A stretch of DNA of 64,000 nt from Methylobacterium amylolyticum (GCF_030700245.1 NZ_JAUYZI010000020.1:43697-107696), one strand, 5' to 3'; shown: positions 36,190 to 46,833, counted from the stretch's first letter. Translations and numbers: made by a program. Notes: a model not told the origin generated them from the sequence alone.

Positions 36190-38451
36190 ATGCAACGGAT
36201 CGGCGCGAGGACGGCGGAGGGCGCGGTCGCCCCCGTCCGCGCGCGCCCGGCCCCGCTCTCCGCATTCTTGCCGACGCTCCTGTCTCCGCTCCGGGACGGG
36301 CTCGCCCGGGATCTCGCCCGCGAGGCCGAGCAGCGCCGGCTGTTCCCCTGGCTCGCGGTGGCGTTCGGGGCCGGGATCCTCGCGTTCTTCGCCGCCGCCG
36401 ACGGGCAGCCCTGGCTGCCGGCCCCCCTGCTCGCGGCCGCCCTCTGCCTCGCCCTGACCCCGCGCCTCGGGACGCGCCCCGCCATCCTCGCCCTGACGCT
36501 GGCGCTGGCCGCCGGATTCCTCGGCTTCGCGGCGGCGGCGTGGCGCGTGCATCGCGTGGCGGCGCCGGTCCTGGCGCGCACGACGATCGCCCCGCTCACC
36601 GGCCTGATCGAGGCGCTCGACGAGCGGGAGGAGGGGGCCAGGCTCGTCATCCGGGTCGAGAGTCTGGGGGACTTGGCGCCCGAGGTCCGGCCGCTGCGGG
36701 TGCGGGTGTCGTTCCGCAAGGCGCCCCCGCTCCGGCCCGGGGACGCGATCGCGGCCAAGGCGCGGCTGCTGCCGCCCCCCGAGGCGGCCCGGCCCGGCGG
36801 CTACGACTTCGCCCGCGACGCCTACTTCCAGGGGATCGGCGCGGTGGGCTCGCTCGTCGGGCCGATCACCGTGCGGCCGGCCCCCGACGCGCCCCTGCGG
36901 CTGCGGCTCGCGGCAGGGCTGGACGCGGCGCGCAACGCGCTGACCCGGCGGATCGCCGAGGGCGGGGGCGGGCAGGCGGGGGCGGTGGCCGCCGCCCTGG
37001 TGACCGGCAAGCGCGGGCTGATCGCCCCCGGCACCAACGACGCCCTGCGGGCGGCGGGCATCTACCACGTGGTGTCGATCTCCGGGCTGCACATGGTGCT
37101 GGCCGCGGGCGTGGTGTTCTGGCTGGTGCGGGCGATCCTCGCCCTGGTGCCGCACTGCGCCCTGCGCTGGCCGATCAAGAAGATCGCGGCGCTCGCGGCG
37201 ATGGCGGGGGTGACCGCCTACTGCGCCTTCTCGGGCTGGGACATCGCCGCCGAGCGCTCGCTGGTGATGACGCTGATCATGCTGGGCGCGATCCTCGTCG
37301 ACCGGCCGGCCCTGTCGATGCGCAACCTCGCGCTCGCCGCCTTCGTCGCGCTGGCCCGGGAGCCCGAGGGGCTGCTCGGCCCGAGCTTCCAGATGTCGTT
37401 CGGGGCGGTGGCCGGGCTGATCGCCTGCGCGCGGCTGATCGACGGGCGCCTGTTCGCCCGGGAGGGGGCGGGGCGGCTCGGCCGCGCGCTCGCGCTCGGC
37501 CTCTCGGCGGTCGCGGGCACGCTCGCCACGACGCTGGTCGCCCAGGTCGCCACCGCGCCGTTCGCGACCTACCACTTCCAGACGCTGCAACCGTTCGGGC
37601 TCGTGGGCAACGCGCTGACCCTGCCGCTGGTCTCGCTGGCGGTGATGCCCTGCGCAGTGCTGGGCGTGCTCGCCTACCCCTTCGCCCTCGACGGGCCGGT
37701 CTGGTGGCTGATGGGGCGGGCGGTGGCCGGCATGCTGGCGATCTCGGAGTGGATCGCGGGCTTCGGGCGGGCCAACGTCGTCGTGCCGGCTTTCGGGACG
37801 GGGGCGCTGGCGCTGCTCGCCGCGGCTCTGCTCCTGGCGACGCTGCCCGTCTCGCGCCTGCGCCGGCTCGCGCTCGCGCCGGCCGCGCTGGGCCTCGCGC
37901 TTGCCGCCCTGCCCGCCCGCTACGACGTCTACGTCGACCGGCAGGGGAGCGGCGCGGCGGTGCGGGGCGCGGACGGGCGGCTCCAGGCGCTGGGCCGGCC
38001 CTCGGCCTTCGTGCTGGAGCAGTGGCTGCGGGCCGACGGCGACGGGCGGCGGGCCTCCGCCGTCGCCGAGGCGGGGGCGCGCTGCGACCGGCTCGGCTGC
38101 ACCGCCCGGCTGCCGGACGGGCGCGCGGTGGCGCTGGTGCGGGACCGGCGGGCCTTCCCCGAGGACTGCGCCCGGGCGGCCGTGCTGATCACCCCGCTCA
38201 GCGCGCCACCGACCTGCGCCGGCCCGCTGGTGATCGACCGCCGGGCGCTCGCCGCGCACGGGGCCACCGCGCTCCGGGCCGGGCCGGACGGCTTCACCGC
38301 CGCCTACGCCCGCGCGTCCCCCCGGGCGCCGCCGTGGCGGGAGCGGCCGGAACAGGCGGTCGTGAAGCCGGCGGATCCGCCGACGGAGAGCAACGAGGGG
38401 GAGGGGGGGCCGGAGGCGTCGGGCGACGCGTCCCCCGCGCCGCTTCAGTAG
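36190..38451 (+). CDS. comEC: ComEC/Rec2 family DNA uptake channel
   Basis: 753 aa inner-membrane protein. An N-terminal DUF4131-like region is followed by the competence domain with [19 protein letters not shown] and [20 protein letters not shown]; in the family this is the channel that brings single-stranded DNA into the cytoplasm. The C-terminal ~140 residues ([15 protein letters not shown], then a helical tail) lack an obvious metallo-beta-lactamase metal motif. Natural competence is not shown by its presence alone. Its 3' end overlaps lexA by 7 bp, convergently. Confidence 0.9.
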   Translation: MQRIGARTAEGAVAPVRARPAPLSAFLPTLLSPLRDGLARDLAREAEQRRLFPWLAVAFGAGILAFFAAADGQPWLPAPLLAAALCLALTPRLGTRPAILALTLALAAGFLGFAAAAWRVHRVAAPVLARTTIAPLTGLIEALDEREEGARLVIRVESLGDLAPEVRPLRVRVSFRKAPPLRPGDAIAAKARLLPPPEAARPGGYDFARDAYFQGIGAVGSLVGPITVRPAPDAPLRLRLAAGLDAARNALTRRIAEGGGGQAGAVAAALVTGKRGLIAPGTNDALRAAGIYHVVSISGLHMVLAAGVVFWLVRAILALVPHCALRWPIKKIAALAAMAGVTAYCAFSGWDIAAERSLVMTLIMLGAILVDRPALSMRNLALAAFVALAREPEGLLGPSFQMSFGAVAGLIACARLIDGRLFAREGAGRLGRALALGLSAVAGTLATTLVAQVATAPFATYHFQTLQPFGLVGNALTLPLVSLAVMPCAVLGVLAYPFALDGPVWWLMGRAVAGMLAISEWIAGFGRANVVVPAFGTGALALLAAALLLATLPVSRLRRLALAPAALGLALAALPARYDVYVDRQGSGAAVRGADGRLQALGRPSAFVLEQWLRADGDGRRASAVAEAGARCDRLGCTARLPDGRAVALVRDRRAFPEDCARAAVLITPLSAPPTCAGPLVIDRRALAAHGATALRAGPDGFTAAYARASPRAPPWRERPEQAVVKPADPPTESNEGEGGPEASGDASPAPLQ

Positions 38452-39176
38452 CGGCGCACGAGGCTGACGAGCCGGCCCTGGATCCGCACCCGGTCGGGGC
38501 CGAGCACGCGGGTCTCGTAGGCGGGGTTGGCCGCCTCCAGGGCGATCGACGAGCCGCGGCGGCGCAGGCGCTTGAGCGTCGCCTCCTCGTCGTCGATCAG
38601 CGCGACGATGATGTCGCCGGTGTTGGCGGTCTCCTGCTTGCGGATCACCACGAGGTCGCCGTCGAGGATGCCGGCCTCGACCATCGAGTCGCCGCGCACC
38701 TCCAGGGCGTAGTGCTCGCCGCCCGACAGGAAGTCCGGCGAGAGGGTGACGGCGTGGCTCTGGTTCTGGATCGCCGCGATCGGCGTGCCGGCCGCGATCC
38801 GGCCCATCACCGGGATGGAGACGGCGCGCAGCGCCTCGGCGGCCACCGCGGGGGGTGGGGCCGGGGGCTGCTTGGCGCGCCCGCCCTCGACCACGCTCGG
38901 GGTGAAGCGGCGCGGCTCCGGGGCGGCGGGCTGGGCGGCGGCCTGCGGGCTCTGGCCCAGCGTCTCCGGCAGGCGGATCACCTCGATGGCCCGCGCCCGA
39001 TTCGGCAGGCGGCGGAGGAAGCCGCGCTCCTCCAGGGCGGTGATCAGCCGGTGGATCCCGGATTTCGACTTGAGATCGAGCGCGTCCTTCATCTCGTCGA
39101 AGGAGGGCGGCACACCGCATTCCTGCATGCGCTGCTGGATGAAGCGCAGGAGATCCAACTGCTTGCGCGTGAGCAT
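38445..39176 (-). CDS. lexA: LexA repressor
   Basis: 243 aa, SOS repressor and self-cleaving protease. The N-terminal winged helix has [17 protein letters not shown] and [21 protein letters not shown] linker of ~50 residues leads to the cleavage site in RIAAGTPIA (Ala-Gly), then the catalytic Ser in [15 protein letters not shown] and the Lys in [12 protein letters not shown]. The start at MLTRKQ is the conserved LexA N-terminus, not the Met 14 codons upstream. A LexA box lies 60 bp upstream, consistent with autorepression. Confidence 0.97.
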   Translation of the reverse strand: MLTRKQLDLLRFIQQRMQECGVPPSFDEMKDALDLKSKSGIHRLITALEERGFLRRLPNRARAIEVIRLPETLGQSPQAAAQPAAPEPRRFTPSVVEGGRAKQPPAPPPAVAAEALRAVSIPVMGRIAAGTPIAAIQNQSHAVTLSPDFLSGGEHYALEVRGDSMVEAGILDGDLVVIRKQETANTGDIIVALIDDEEATLKRLRRRGSSIALEAANPAYETRVLGPDRVRIQGRLVSLVRRY

Positions 39177-39236
39177 CGGCGGGCGACTCGCGGTGATGCG
39201 GTGAAACCGCAGAAACAAATCACGAACAGGTTAAAC

Positions 39237-39251
39237 GTTCCGCACCTGTTC
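39237..39251 (-). promoter_or_regulatory. LexA operator (SOS box) of lexA
   Basis: GTTCCGCACCTGTTC on the plus strand, i.e. GTTC-N7-GTTC, the direct-repeat LexA box known from alphaproteobacteria. It lies 61 bp upstream of the lexA start. Confidence 0.7.
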
Positions 39252-39446
39252 CGCAAGTGTCCGGCCACGCTTCGGCTGGATCCGGTTCCGGTCGCCCGTC
39301 CGCGCCTCGTCCGGGCCGGGGATTCTCACTCCGCCCGCCGGGGTCGGGGATCCGGCGGGGGAGAGGCCGCCGGGCGGCACCGCCCCCGGTCCGATCGGAT
39401 CCTCCCATCCCTTCATCTCCTCATCCCGAGGCACGGGGTGGGAAAG

Positions 39447-39484
39447 CCCGATCCCGGACCGCTGCGGCGCGGACCGGGATCGGG
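39447..39484 (-). terminator. Terminator-like hairpin after the chemotaxis gene
   Basis: CCCGATCCCGG (39447-39457) and CCGGGATCGGG (39474-39484) form a perfect 11-bp stem. On the minus strand it starts 14 bp after the chemotaxis gene stop and is followed by a short T-rich stretch (CTTTCCC). Confidence 0.55.
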
Positions 39485-39497
39485 GAGGCGGCCGGCG

Positions 39498-41198
39498 TCA
39501 GGCGGCGCGCACGGTGGCGAGGAAGCGGTGCACCTCCACCGTCAGCCCCTCGGACTGGCGCGACAGCTCGGAGGCCGAGGCCAGGACCTGGCTCGCCGCC
39601 GCCCCGGTCTCGTCCGAGGCCTGCGCCACCCCGGCGATGTTGCTCGTCACCTCCGCGGTCCCGGTCGAGGCCTGCGCCACGTTGCGCACGATCTCCTGCG
39701 TCGCCGCGCCCTGCTGCTCCACCGCCGCCGCGATCGTCGTCGCCACCGCGCTGATCTCGCGGATCTGCCCGGTGATGCCGCCGATCGCCGCCACCGCGTG
39801 GCCCGTCGCCGCCTGCACCTTGCCGATCTGCTCCGCGATCTCCTCGGTCGCCCGCGCCGTCTGGCCGGCGAGCGCCTTGACCTCGCTCGCCACCACCGCG
39901 AAGCCGCGCCCCGCCTCGCCGGCCCGCGCCGCCTCGATCGTCGCGTTGAGCGCCAGCAGGTTGGTCTGGCTGGCGATGTTCGAGATCAGCCCGACCACGT
40001 CGCCGATCCGGGCGACCGCGCCGTTGAGTTCCTGCACGAGGTGGGCCGTCTGGTCCGCCTCGCCCATCGCGCGCTGGGCCAGCGCCGCCGAGCCCTGCAC
40101 CTGCCGGCCGATCTCCTGCACCGAGGCGCCGAGTTCCTCGGCCGCAGCCGCCACCGTGCCGACGTTCGAGGCCGCCTCCTCGGCCGCCGCGGCCACCGTG
40201 GTCGACTGGCTGGCGGTCTCGTTGGCGGTGGCGGTCATCTGCTGGGCGGTGGCCTGCAACTCGGTCGCGGCCGACGACACCTGCCCGACGATGCCGCCGA
40301 CCGCGCCCTCGAAGCCGTCGGCGAGTTCCAGCATCGCCTGCTTGCGCGCGGCGGCGGCGGCCGCGTCGGCGATCTGCTTGCGCTCGGCCTCCTCGGCGGC
40401 CTTCCGCGCCACCATCGTCTTGATGGCCTCGACGGCCCGGCCGACGGCGCCGATCTCGTCGCCGCGCGCGGCTTCCGGGATGGCCGCGTCGATCTCGCCG
40501 CCGGCCATGCGCCGCAGCACCCCGACGAGGTTGGCCAGCGGGCGGGTGACGCCGAACACGACGATGCCGGCCGCCAGGGCGAGCGCCGCCAGCAGGCCGA
40601 CCGCCGCCGCGACGATCAGGACCAGCGTCGACCGGTCGGCCTGCGCCTGCGCCCCGGCCTTGGCCGCCGCGAGTTCCCCCGTGAGCAGGTCGATCCGGGT
40701 CTGCGCGGCCTCGCGCACCTTCGCCCGCAGCGGCGTGCCTTCCTGCTGGGCGATCCGGCTCGCCGCCGCCCGGTCGCCCTTGAGGGCGAGGGCGTTCGAC
40801 CGGTCGACGATCGCGAAGTAGCCCTTCATCAGGTCGCGCAGGGCCTGGTTGGAAGCCTTGCGCTCCGGGGTGTCGGCGAGGGCGATCAGCTTGTCGACCG
40901 CGCCGTAGGCCGTGGCGACCGCCGCATCGTAGCGGGTCCTGAAGTCGTCCAGCCCGCGCTCGTCCACCGCGAGGATGATGTTGCGGTTCTGGATCGTGGC
41001 CTCGCCGACGTAGACGCGGAGCTTGAGGACGTTCTCCAGACGTGTCGCCTGGACCTCGACGAGGGTCCGCGTGCGGCCCGCGAGGTCGTCCAGGGCGCCG
41101 CGCGCGTAGGCCACCAGCCCCACGGCGACCAGGGCGATGATCAGCAGCGGGATCGCCGACTTCAGCAGCAGGGAACTGTTGCGCAACACTCTCGTCAT
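39498..41198 (-). CDS. Methyl-accepting chemotaxis protein
   Basis: 566 aa. TM1 at about 13-34, a periplasmic four-helix ligand domain of about 155 residues (begins near [14 protein letters not shown]), TM2 at about 191-216, a HAMP domain ([20 protein letters not shown]) and a long cytoplasmic signalling coil. The hairpin tip with [21 protein letters not shown] and [10 protein letters not shown] is the canonical CheA/CheW contact. Start at MTRVLRNSS is supported by GGAG upstream. Ligand unknown. Confidence 0.93.
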   Translation of the reverse strand: MTRVLRNSSLLLKSAIPLLIIALVAVGLVAYARGALDDLAGRTRTLVEVQATRLENVLKLRVYVGEATIQNRNIILAVDERGLDDFRTRYDAAVATAYGAVDKLIALADTPERKASNQALRDLMKGYFAIVDRSNALALKGDRAAASRIAQQEGTPLRAKVREAAQTRIDLLTGELAAAKAGAQAQADRSTLVLIVAAAVGLLAALALAAGIVVFGVTRPLANLVGVLRRMAGGEIDAAIPEAARGDEIGAVGRAVEAIKTMVARKAAEEAERKQIADAAAAAARKQAMLELADGFEGAVGGIVGQVSSAATELQATAQQMTATANETASQSTTVAAAAEEAASNVGTVAAAAEELGASVQEIGRQVQGSAALAQRAMGEADQTAHLVQELNGAVARIGDVVGLISNIASQTNLLALNATIEAARAGEAGRGFAVVASEVKALAGQTARATEEIAEQIGKVQAATGHAVAAIGGITGQIREISAVATTIAAAVEQQGAATQEIVRNVAQASTGTAEVTSNIAGVAQASDETGAAASQVLASASELSRQSEGLTVEVHRFLATVRAA

Positions 41199-41225
41199 CG
41201 TCCCGTCTCCGTCGCCTCGGGCCAT

Positions 41226-41845
41226 GCCCCGGGCAAGATTGACGAGGAACCCGGTCCTGCCCGCCCCCGGCAGGCACGGCCCGTCGGCTCCTCACGGCGA
41301 CATGGAGTACGGGACGAAGATTAAATAAGGCTCGCCTCGTGACTGATTTCGTCAGATTCAGCCGGCGGATGAGGCTTTCGTTCTGTTGACTTCTCCCGCG
41401 CGCATCACAACCGGAGACTGAATTTTTCCGTCAAGGTTGCGTCGGTGAAGCGGAGGCGACACCGCTGCTCGGTGCCGTGCATGGGGCCGGTCGTCACGCT
41501 TCCGGAGAGAACACCCTCTGTGTCGATCCAATCTTGCGGCTGCGGCCGCAAAACGTCTCGACAGGTCCGCGAAATGCAGCCTTGAATAGGCAGGCGGAGA
41601 CAGAACGATGTGCGGCTCGGACCCGCGATACGGGCTCGGTCGGGATCGGCTCTCTCCGCCTTCGCGAGCGGAGCGACGCGACCCCGCGGCGCCACGTCCT
41701 GTGAGGTCGCGCGGCCCTGGGTCGCTTCGCCTGCGGTTCGCGATGACGGCGCGGGCCCGGATCGCCGAACGGTTCAGACGGACACGACGTCCCGCGGCCT
41801 GCCGGATCGGGGCGCGGAGGCGCTCCGGCCCCGGGGCGGGGCGCC
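41226..41845. other. Long intergenic region
   Basis: 620 bp between the chemotaxis gene and the DUF1013 gene. No convincing gene. The part at 41640-41770 has short reverse-symmetric GC-rich stretches around GGTCGCGCG and CCTGGGTCGCTTCGC, like the dispersed intergenic repeats common in Methylobacterium (from memory). An open frame at 41405-41695 (minus) shows no family resemblance. Confidence 0.45.
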
Positions 41846-42556
41846 CTACTCCTCGTCGTCCGCGTCCTGATGCCGGCCCTTGAGGCGGGCGAAGACCGAG
41901 TCGGCGTCGATCCGCTCCTCGCGGCCGCCGCGGGGCGCATCGTCCTCGTCGGGCTCCGGCTCGCGGGCGGTGGAGACCTCGGTCGGCAGCAGGGAGGCGC
42001 CGCCCTCGGCCGCCAGCGCCGCCGGGCGGTCGGCCGCCGCGCGCTGCACCTCGAAGTCGAGGGCGATCTGGGTGGTCAGGCCCAGGGTCACCGGGTCCAT
42101 CGGCTGGAGCGAGCCGGAATTCCAGTGGGTGCGCTCGCGGATCTGCTGGATCGTCGACTTGGTGGTGCCCACCAGCCGGATGATCTGTGCGTCCTTCAGC
42201 TCGGGGTGGTTGCGCAGCAGCCAGAGGATGGCGTTCGGCCGGTCCTGGCGGCGGGAGAGGGGGGTGTAGCGCGGGCCCTTGGTGGTGCGCTTCACCTCCG
42301 GCAGCTTCACCTTCGAGACCGCGGGCTTGAGCTTGTAGTGCGGCGCCTTCTGCGCCTTCTCGATCTCGTCGCGGGTGAGCTGGCCGGTGGAGACGGGGTC
42401 GAGCCCCTTGATCCCGGCGGCGACCTCGCCGTCGGCGATGCCCTTCACCTCCAGCGGGTGCAATTTGCAGAAATCGGCGATCTGCTCGAACGCCAGGGAG
42501 GTGTTCTCGACCAGCCACACGGCGGTGGCCTTCGGCATCAGCGGGCCCTGGGACAT
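41846..42556 (-). CDS. DUF1013 / TrcR-type cell-cycle transcription regulator
   Basis: 236 aa. The conserved start LMPKATAVWLVENTSLAFEQ and FCKLHPLEVKGIADGEVAAG identify the DUF1013 family. A helix-turn-helix is visible at NHPELKDAQIIRLVGTTKST and the C-terminal tail is acidic. Known: the alphaproteobacterial TrcR protein of this family binds promoters and tracks RNA polymerase in the cell cycle. It is almost universal in alphaproteobacteria. The start MSQGPLMPK was chosen since the frame upstream is not conserved-looking. Confidence 0.85.
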   Translation of the reverse strand: MSQGPLMPKATAVWLVENTSLAFEQIADFCKLHPLEVKGIADGEVAAGIKGLDPVSTGQLTRDEIEKAQKAPHYKLKPAVSKVKLPEVKRTTKGPRYTPLSRRQDRPNAILWLLRNHPELKDAQIIRLVGTTKSTIQQIRERTHWNSGSLQPMDPVTLGLTTQIALDFEVQRAAADRPAALAAEGGASLLPTEVSTAREPEPDEDDAPRGGREERIDADSVFARLKGRHQDADDEE

Positions 42557-43004
42557 GCTCTCACGCGGCTCCAACCTGGCGGAACGGGTCGGGCCGGGAA
42601 TCGGGCCGCGGGCTCCGGATCGCACCGATCCGGACAGGTCCCGTGTCACGCTCGAATAAGGGGATGGCGGTATATAGGCCCGGGCGGGGAGGGGCGCAAT
42701 CGCCGAGACGGCCGGGACGCCGATCCCGCCCGGACGGAAGGCGGCGTCCGCCCGAGCCCCCGGGACGATCCCCCCTTCACGCCCCGGCTGCGCGGCCGGT
42801 CCACACTCCGCCGCATCCTGCGACCGGGCAGACGGCGCTGCCGATCGACGGGGTCGGCCCCCGGCTTCACACGGCGTTTTGTGGACACTGCCCGCAGGGC
42901 CTCTCCGCCGTTCGCGCCCGGATCGGGAAATCTCGATCCGGGCGGAGAGGAAGATGGCGTCCTGCTCGAGGGACGGCGCGGCTCTCCGCGAAATCCCGAA
43001 ACAA
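42557..43004. other. Intergenic region with a terminator-like palindrome
   Basis: 448 bp without a recognised gene. CGCCCGGATCG (42915-42925) and CGATCCGGGCG (42934-42944) form a perfect 11-bp stem about 60 bp after the stop of the molybdenum subunit gene, a likely terminator for that operon on the minus strand. Confidence 0.5.
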
Positions 43005-45269
43005 TCAGCCCAGCAGCTTGTCCAGGGTGATCGGGATGTCGCGCACCCGCATCCCCGTGGCGTGCCAGACCGCGTTGGCGATGGCGCCGGCGGTGCCGGT
43101 GATGCCGATCTCGCCGACGCCCTTGACGCCGAGCGCGTTCACCACCGCGTCGTCCTCGTGGACGAGGATCGCCTCCATGGCCGGGATGTCGGCGTTCACC
43201 GGCAGATGGTACTCGGCGAGGTTGTCGTTGAGGAAGCGCCCGGTGCGCGGGTCCATCTCCGCCCGCTCGTGCAGGGCGAAGGACAGGCCCCAGATCATCC
43301 CGCCGTAATACTGGCTGCGCACGAGGCGCGGGTTGATCACCCGGCCCGCCGCGAAGGCGCCGACCAGCCGGCTCACCCGGATCTGGCCGAGGTCGGGGTC
43401 GACCTTCACCTCGGCGAACACGGCCCCGTGGGCGTGCATGGCGTAGGATTTCTGGGCCGCCGGGTCGGCGCCGGCCTTGCCCGTGCCCTCGATCCGCGCC
43501 CGGCCGGCGCGGGCCAGGATGTCGGCGAAGGACTCGCTGCGGCCCGGGTCGTCGCGGCGGGTCAGGCGCCCGTTCGCGGCGGTGACGCCCGCGTTGCCCG
43601 CCCCGTAGAGCGGCGAGGCCGGGTCGGCGGTCGCCAGCGCGGCGAGCTGGGCGACCACGTCCCCCGCGGCGGCGTGGATCGCGTTGCCGGCGGTTGCCGT
43701 GTGGCCCGAGCCGCCGGCGATCCCGGCGCTCGGCAGGTCGGACGAGCCCATCCGGAAGGTCAGCGCCTCCATGCCGATGCCGAGGCCGTCGGCGGCGATC
43801 TGGGCGAGCGCGGTCCAGGCGCCCTGGCCCATGTCGAGGGCCCCGAGTTCGACCGTGCCGGTGCCGTCGGCGCGGATCTCGGCCCGGGCCTGCCCCTCGA
43901 AGATCAGCGCCGGGAAGGTCGCGGTGCCGACGCCGGTGCCGACCAGGAACCCGTCCCGGTCCCGGGTCTGGCGCGGCTTCAGCGGCCGCCCGGCCCAGCC
44001 GAACGCCTCGGCGCCACGACTGTAGCACTCCCGCAGGGCCTTGGAGGAGAACGGCTTGCCGGTGATCGGCTCGACCTCGGCGTAGTTGGCCAGCCGCAGT
44101 TCGAGCGGGTCCATGTTCAGGTCGTGGGCCAGCTCGTCGAGCGCGCTCTCGATCGCCACGCTGCCCGAGGCCTCGCCGGGGGCGCGCATGAACAGCGGCG
44201 TGCCGGTATCGAGCCGCACCGCCTCGTGGCGGACCGCGATGGCGGGGCTGGCGTACAGGGTGCTGGTGACGCGCCCCGCCGGCTCGAAGAAGTCGTCGAA
44301 GCTCGACGAGGCCGTGAGGATGTGGTGGTCCAGCGCGGTGAGCTTGCCGCCCGCGTCGGCGCCGAGGCGCACCGTCTGCCGGGTCGGGCCGCGATGGCCC
44401 ATCGGGCCGTACATCTGCGCGCGGGTCGGCACGAGCTTGACCGGGCGGCCGACGAGCTTGGCCGCCATGCAGGCCAGCACCTGCGGGCCGGCCGGCACGC
44501 CCTTCGAGCCGAAGCCGCCGCCGAGATAGGGGCTCTCGATGTGGATGTCGGAGGGCCGGATGCCGAACAGGGCGGCGAGCCGGCCTTGCGCGATGGCCAG
44601 CCCCTGCGTCGGCATGTGCAGGGTCAGCCGGTCGCCCTCCCACTGCGCCACCGCCGCGTGCGGCTCCATGGCGTTGTGGTACTGGGCCGGCGTCTCGTAG
44701 GTCGCCGCGATTTTCTGGGATGCGGCCGCGAGCCCGGCATCCACGTCGCCCTCACCCTCGGAGGCGGGGGCGCCCACGCCGACCGAGTCGGGGGTGAACA
44801 CCTCGCCCGCGTTGAGCCCGATGCGCGGCGTCTCGGCCGCGTAGGTCGGGGCGAGCAGCCGCGCCCCCTCGGTCGCCGCCTCCAGGGTCTCGGCGATCAC
44901 CACCGCGACCGGCTGGTTGGCGTAGCGCACCCGGTCGTTCTGGAGGACGTCGAGGCGGAAGGTGAAGGGCACGTCCTTCAGGTCCGGGTCCTTGGCGAGC
45001 TTCGGGGCGTTCTCCGGCGTCATCACCGCGACGACGCCGGGATGGGCCTCAGCCGCCGCCACGTCGAGGCCGGTGACGCGGCCCCGGGCGATGCGGGCGA
45101 CGCAGAGCGCGGCGTGGAGCGTGCCGGGGGGCAGGTTGTCGGCGGCGAAGCGGGCCTGTCCCCGCACCTTGAGCGGGCCGTCGCGGCGGGTGAGCGGCTG
45201 GCCGATGCTGGAGCCGTGGCGGGTGTCGCCAGTGGGCGTGGATGGCGCGGGCACAGACGTCGCGGTCAT
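43005..45269 (-). CDS. Molybdenum hydroxylase large subunit (PaoC-like aldehyde oxidoreductase)
   Basis: 754 aa, Mo-cofactor subunit of the xanthine dehydrogenase / aldehyde oxidase family. N-terminal Ald_Xan_dh_C domain (GQPLTRRDGPLKVRGQARF) and two Mo-binding domains, with ESPYLGGGFGSKG and RAPGEASG, and the catalytic Glu in GVGEIG near the C-terminus. It is the third gene of a 2Fe-2S, FAD, Mo operon with gaps or overlaps under 12 bp. This order and size match PaoABC/YagTSR, which oxidises aromatic aldehydes. Substrate cannot be fixed. Confidence 0.92.
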   Translation of the reverse strand: MTATSVPAPSTPTGDTRHGSSIGQPLTRRDGPLKVRGQARFAADNLPPGTLHAALCVARIARGRVTGLDVAAAEAHPGVVAVMTPENAPKLAKDPDLKDVPFTFRLDVLQNDRVRYANQPVAVVIAETLEAATEGARLLAPTYAAETPRIGLNAGEVFTPDSVGVGAPASEGEGDVDAGLAAASQKIAATYETPAQYHNAMEPHAAVAQWEGDRLTLHMPTQGLAIAQGRLAALFGIRPSDIHIESPYLGGGFGSKGVPAGPQVLACMAAKLVGRPVKLVPTRAQMYGPMGHRGPTRQTVRLGADAGGKLTALDHHILTASSSFDDFFEPAGRVTSTLYASPAIAVRHEAVRLDTGTPLFMRAPGEASGSVAIESALDELAHDLNMDPLELRLANYAEVEPITGKPFSSKALRECYSRGAEAFGWAGRPLKPRQTRDRDGFLVGTGVGTATFPALIFEGQARAEIRADGTGTVELGALDMGQGAWTALAQIAADGLGIGMEALTFRMGSSDLPSAGIAGGSGHTATAGNAIHAAAGDVVAQLAALATADPASPLYGAGNAGVTAANGRLTRRDDPGRSESFADILARAGRARIEGTGKAGADPAAQKSYAMHAHGAVFAEVKVDPDLGQIRVSRLVGAFAAGRVINPRLVRSQYYGGMIWGLSFALHERAEMDPRTGRFLNDNLAEYHLPVNADIPAMEAILVHEDDAVVNALGVKGVGEIGITGTAGAIANAVWHATGMRVRDIPITLDKLLG

Positions 45270-45280
45270 GGGAAAGAACC

Positions 45281-46321
45281 TCAGACGATGCCGAAGGGGG
45301 AGGCGGGCAGGGCCGGCACGCGGGCGGGCGTGCCGGCGGCGGCGAGCGCCAGCGCCCGGGCGGCCACCCGCCGGGCGAGCTCGATCTTGAAGGCGTTGGC
45401 CTCGCCCGAGGGCTTGGCGTCGGAGAGCGCGATCTCCGCCGCCCGCGCGAACGCCTCGGGGGCGGGGGTCTGGCCGGCGAGCGCGTCCTCGGCCTCGCGC
45501 ACCCGCCAGGGCTTGAGCGCGAGCCCGCCGAGGGCGAGCCGGGCGCGCCCGATCCGCCCGCCGTCGAGGGTCAGCGCCGCGGCCGCCGAGACCACGGCGA
45601 AGGCGTAGGAGGTGCGGTCGCGGACCTTGAGGTAGCGGGCGTTGCCCCGGAACCCCGCCGCCTCCGGCGGCAGCAGGATTGCGGTGATCAGCTCGCCCGG
45701 CTCCAGCGCCGTCTCCCGCTCCGGATGGTCCCCCGGCAGGCGGTGGAAGTCGGCCAGCGGCACGGTCCGGGTGCCCCCGGGGCCTTCGATCTCGACGACG
45801 GCGTCGAGTGCGGCCAGCGGCACGCAGAAATCGGAGGGGTGGGTGGCGATGCAGTGCGCGCTCCAGCCCGCGACCGCGTGGAGGCGGGTGGGATGGCCGA
45901 GCGCGGCGCAGCCCGAGCCCGCCGCGCGCTTGTTGCAGGGGGAGACCGCGTCGGTGAAGTACGGGCAGCGGGTGCGCTGCATCAGGTTGCCGCCCACCGT
46001 CGCGGCGTTGCGCAGTTGCGCCGAGGCGCCGGCGAGCAGCGCCTCCGCCACCATCGGGTAGGCCTTGGCGAAGGCGGCGTCGTGGGCGAGGTCGCTGTTG
46101 CGCACCAGCGCGCCGACCCGGGCGCCGCCGTCGGGCAGCATCGCGATCCCCGACAGGCCGGGCAGGCGGGTGATGTCGACGAGGTGGGCCGGCGTCTCCA
46201 CCCCGCCCTTCATCAGGTCGACGAGGTTGGTGCCGGCCGCGAGGTAGGCGGCGCCGGGCTTTTGCGCCGCCGCGATTGCCCCGGCGATATCGGAGGCGCG
46301 GGTGTAGTCGAAGCGGATCAC
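45281..46321 (-). CDS. Molybdenum hydroxylase FAD subunit (PaoB-like)
   Basis: 346 aa, CODH/XDH medium-subunit type. FAD-binding motifs AGGTNL-like LAAGTNLVDLMK and TVGGNLMQRTRCPYF are clear; the Cys-rich CPYFTDAVSPCNKR segment is typical of PaoB, which holds an extra [4Fe-4S] cluster. GTG start overlaps the stop of the 2Fe-2S subunit by 4 bp (GTGA). It passes electrons from the iron-sulfur subunit to an acceptor. Confidence 0.92.
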   Translation of the reverse strand: MIRFDYTRASDIAGAIAAAQKPGAAYLAAGTNLVDLMKGGVETPAHLVDITRLPGLSGIAMLPDGGARVGALVRNSDLAHDAAFAKAYPMVAEALLAGASAQLRNAATVGGNLMQRTRCPYFTDAVSPCNKRAAGSGCAALGHPTRLHAVAGWSAHCIATHPSDFCVPLAALDAVVEIEGPGGTRTVPLADFHRLPGDHPERETALEPGELITAILLPPEAAGFRGNARYLKVRDRTSYAFAVVSAAAALTLDGGRIGRARLALGGLALKPWRVREAEDALAGQTPAPEAFARAAEIALSDAKPSGEANAFKIELARRVAARALALAAAGTPARVPALPASPFGIV

Positions 46322-46833
46322 GCGGCGTCCTCCTGCGGCTGCGCGCGGCCGGCGGCGTCGCGCGACGCCCCTCGCGACGCCTCTTGCACCGCTTCCAGGA
46401 TGCCGGCGTAGGCGCCGCAGCGGCAGAGGTTGCCGCTCATCCCCTCGCGGATGCGCTCGGGATCGGTCCCGGCCCGGCCCTCGCGGATCAGGCCGACCGC
46501 GCTCATGATCTGGCCCGGGGTGCAGAAGCCGCACTGGAAGCCGTCATGGGCGATGAAGGCCGCCTGCACCGGGTGCAGCGCGTCGCCCTCGGACAGGCCC
46601 TCGATGGTGGTCACCTCGGCCCCGTCGAGGCTCGCGGCGAGCTGGAGGCAGGCGTTGATCCGCCGCCCGTCGACGAGGACGGTGCAGGCGCCGCACTGGC
46701 CGCGGTCGCAGCCCTTCTTCGCGCCGGTGAGGCCGAGCCGCTCGCGCAGCAGGTCGAGGAGGGTGACGCGGGGATCGTCGAGGTCGATCGTGCGGGGCTG
46801 CCCGTTCAGGGTCAGCCTGAGGGGGATGGTCAT
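46318..46833 (-). CDS. Molybdenum hydroxylase 2Fe-2S subunit (PaoA-like)
   Basis: 171 aa. Two [2Fe-2S] clusters: GCDRGQCGACTVLV for the plant-type cluster and FQCGFCTPGQI plus NLCRCGAY for the helical one. The twin-arginine signal found on E. coli PaoA is absent, so the complex is probably cytoplasmic. First gene of the operon; the promoter lies in the 246-bp gap shared with the divergent ParD gene. Confidence 0.93.
   Translation of the reverse strand: MTIPLRLTLNGQPRTIDLDDPRVTLLDLLRERLGLTGAKKGCDRGQCGACTVLVDGRRINACLQLAASLDGAEVTTIEGLSEGDALHPVQAAFIAHDGFQCGFCTPGQIMSAVGLIREGRAGTDPERIREGMSGNLCRCGAYAGILEAVQEASRGASRDAAGRAQPQEDAA

Noticed and set aside
36040..39120. Very long open frame (1026 codons) opposite comEC and lexA
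   Set aside because: It is antisense to two well-supported genes, is made of Arg, Pro, Gly and Ala runs as expected for high-GC shadow frames, and shows no domain.
36540..41324. 1594-codon open frame through comEC, lexA and the chemotaxis gene
   Set aside because: Shadow of three real genes; composition is low complexity and no start or family is evident.
41405..41695. 96-codon minus-strand frame in the long intergenic region
   Set aside because: No family signature, no ribosome-binding site that supports it, and half of it lies in repeat-like GC-rich sequence.
42643..43308. Open frames in the gap between the DUF1013 and molybdenum subunit genes
   Set aside because: They read as Arg/Pro-rich shadow sequence, continue antisense into the molybdenum subunit gene and lack a start context.
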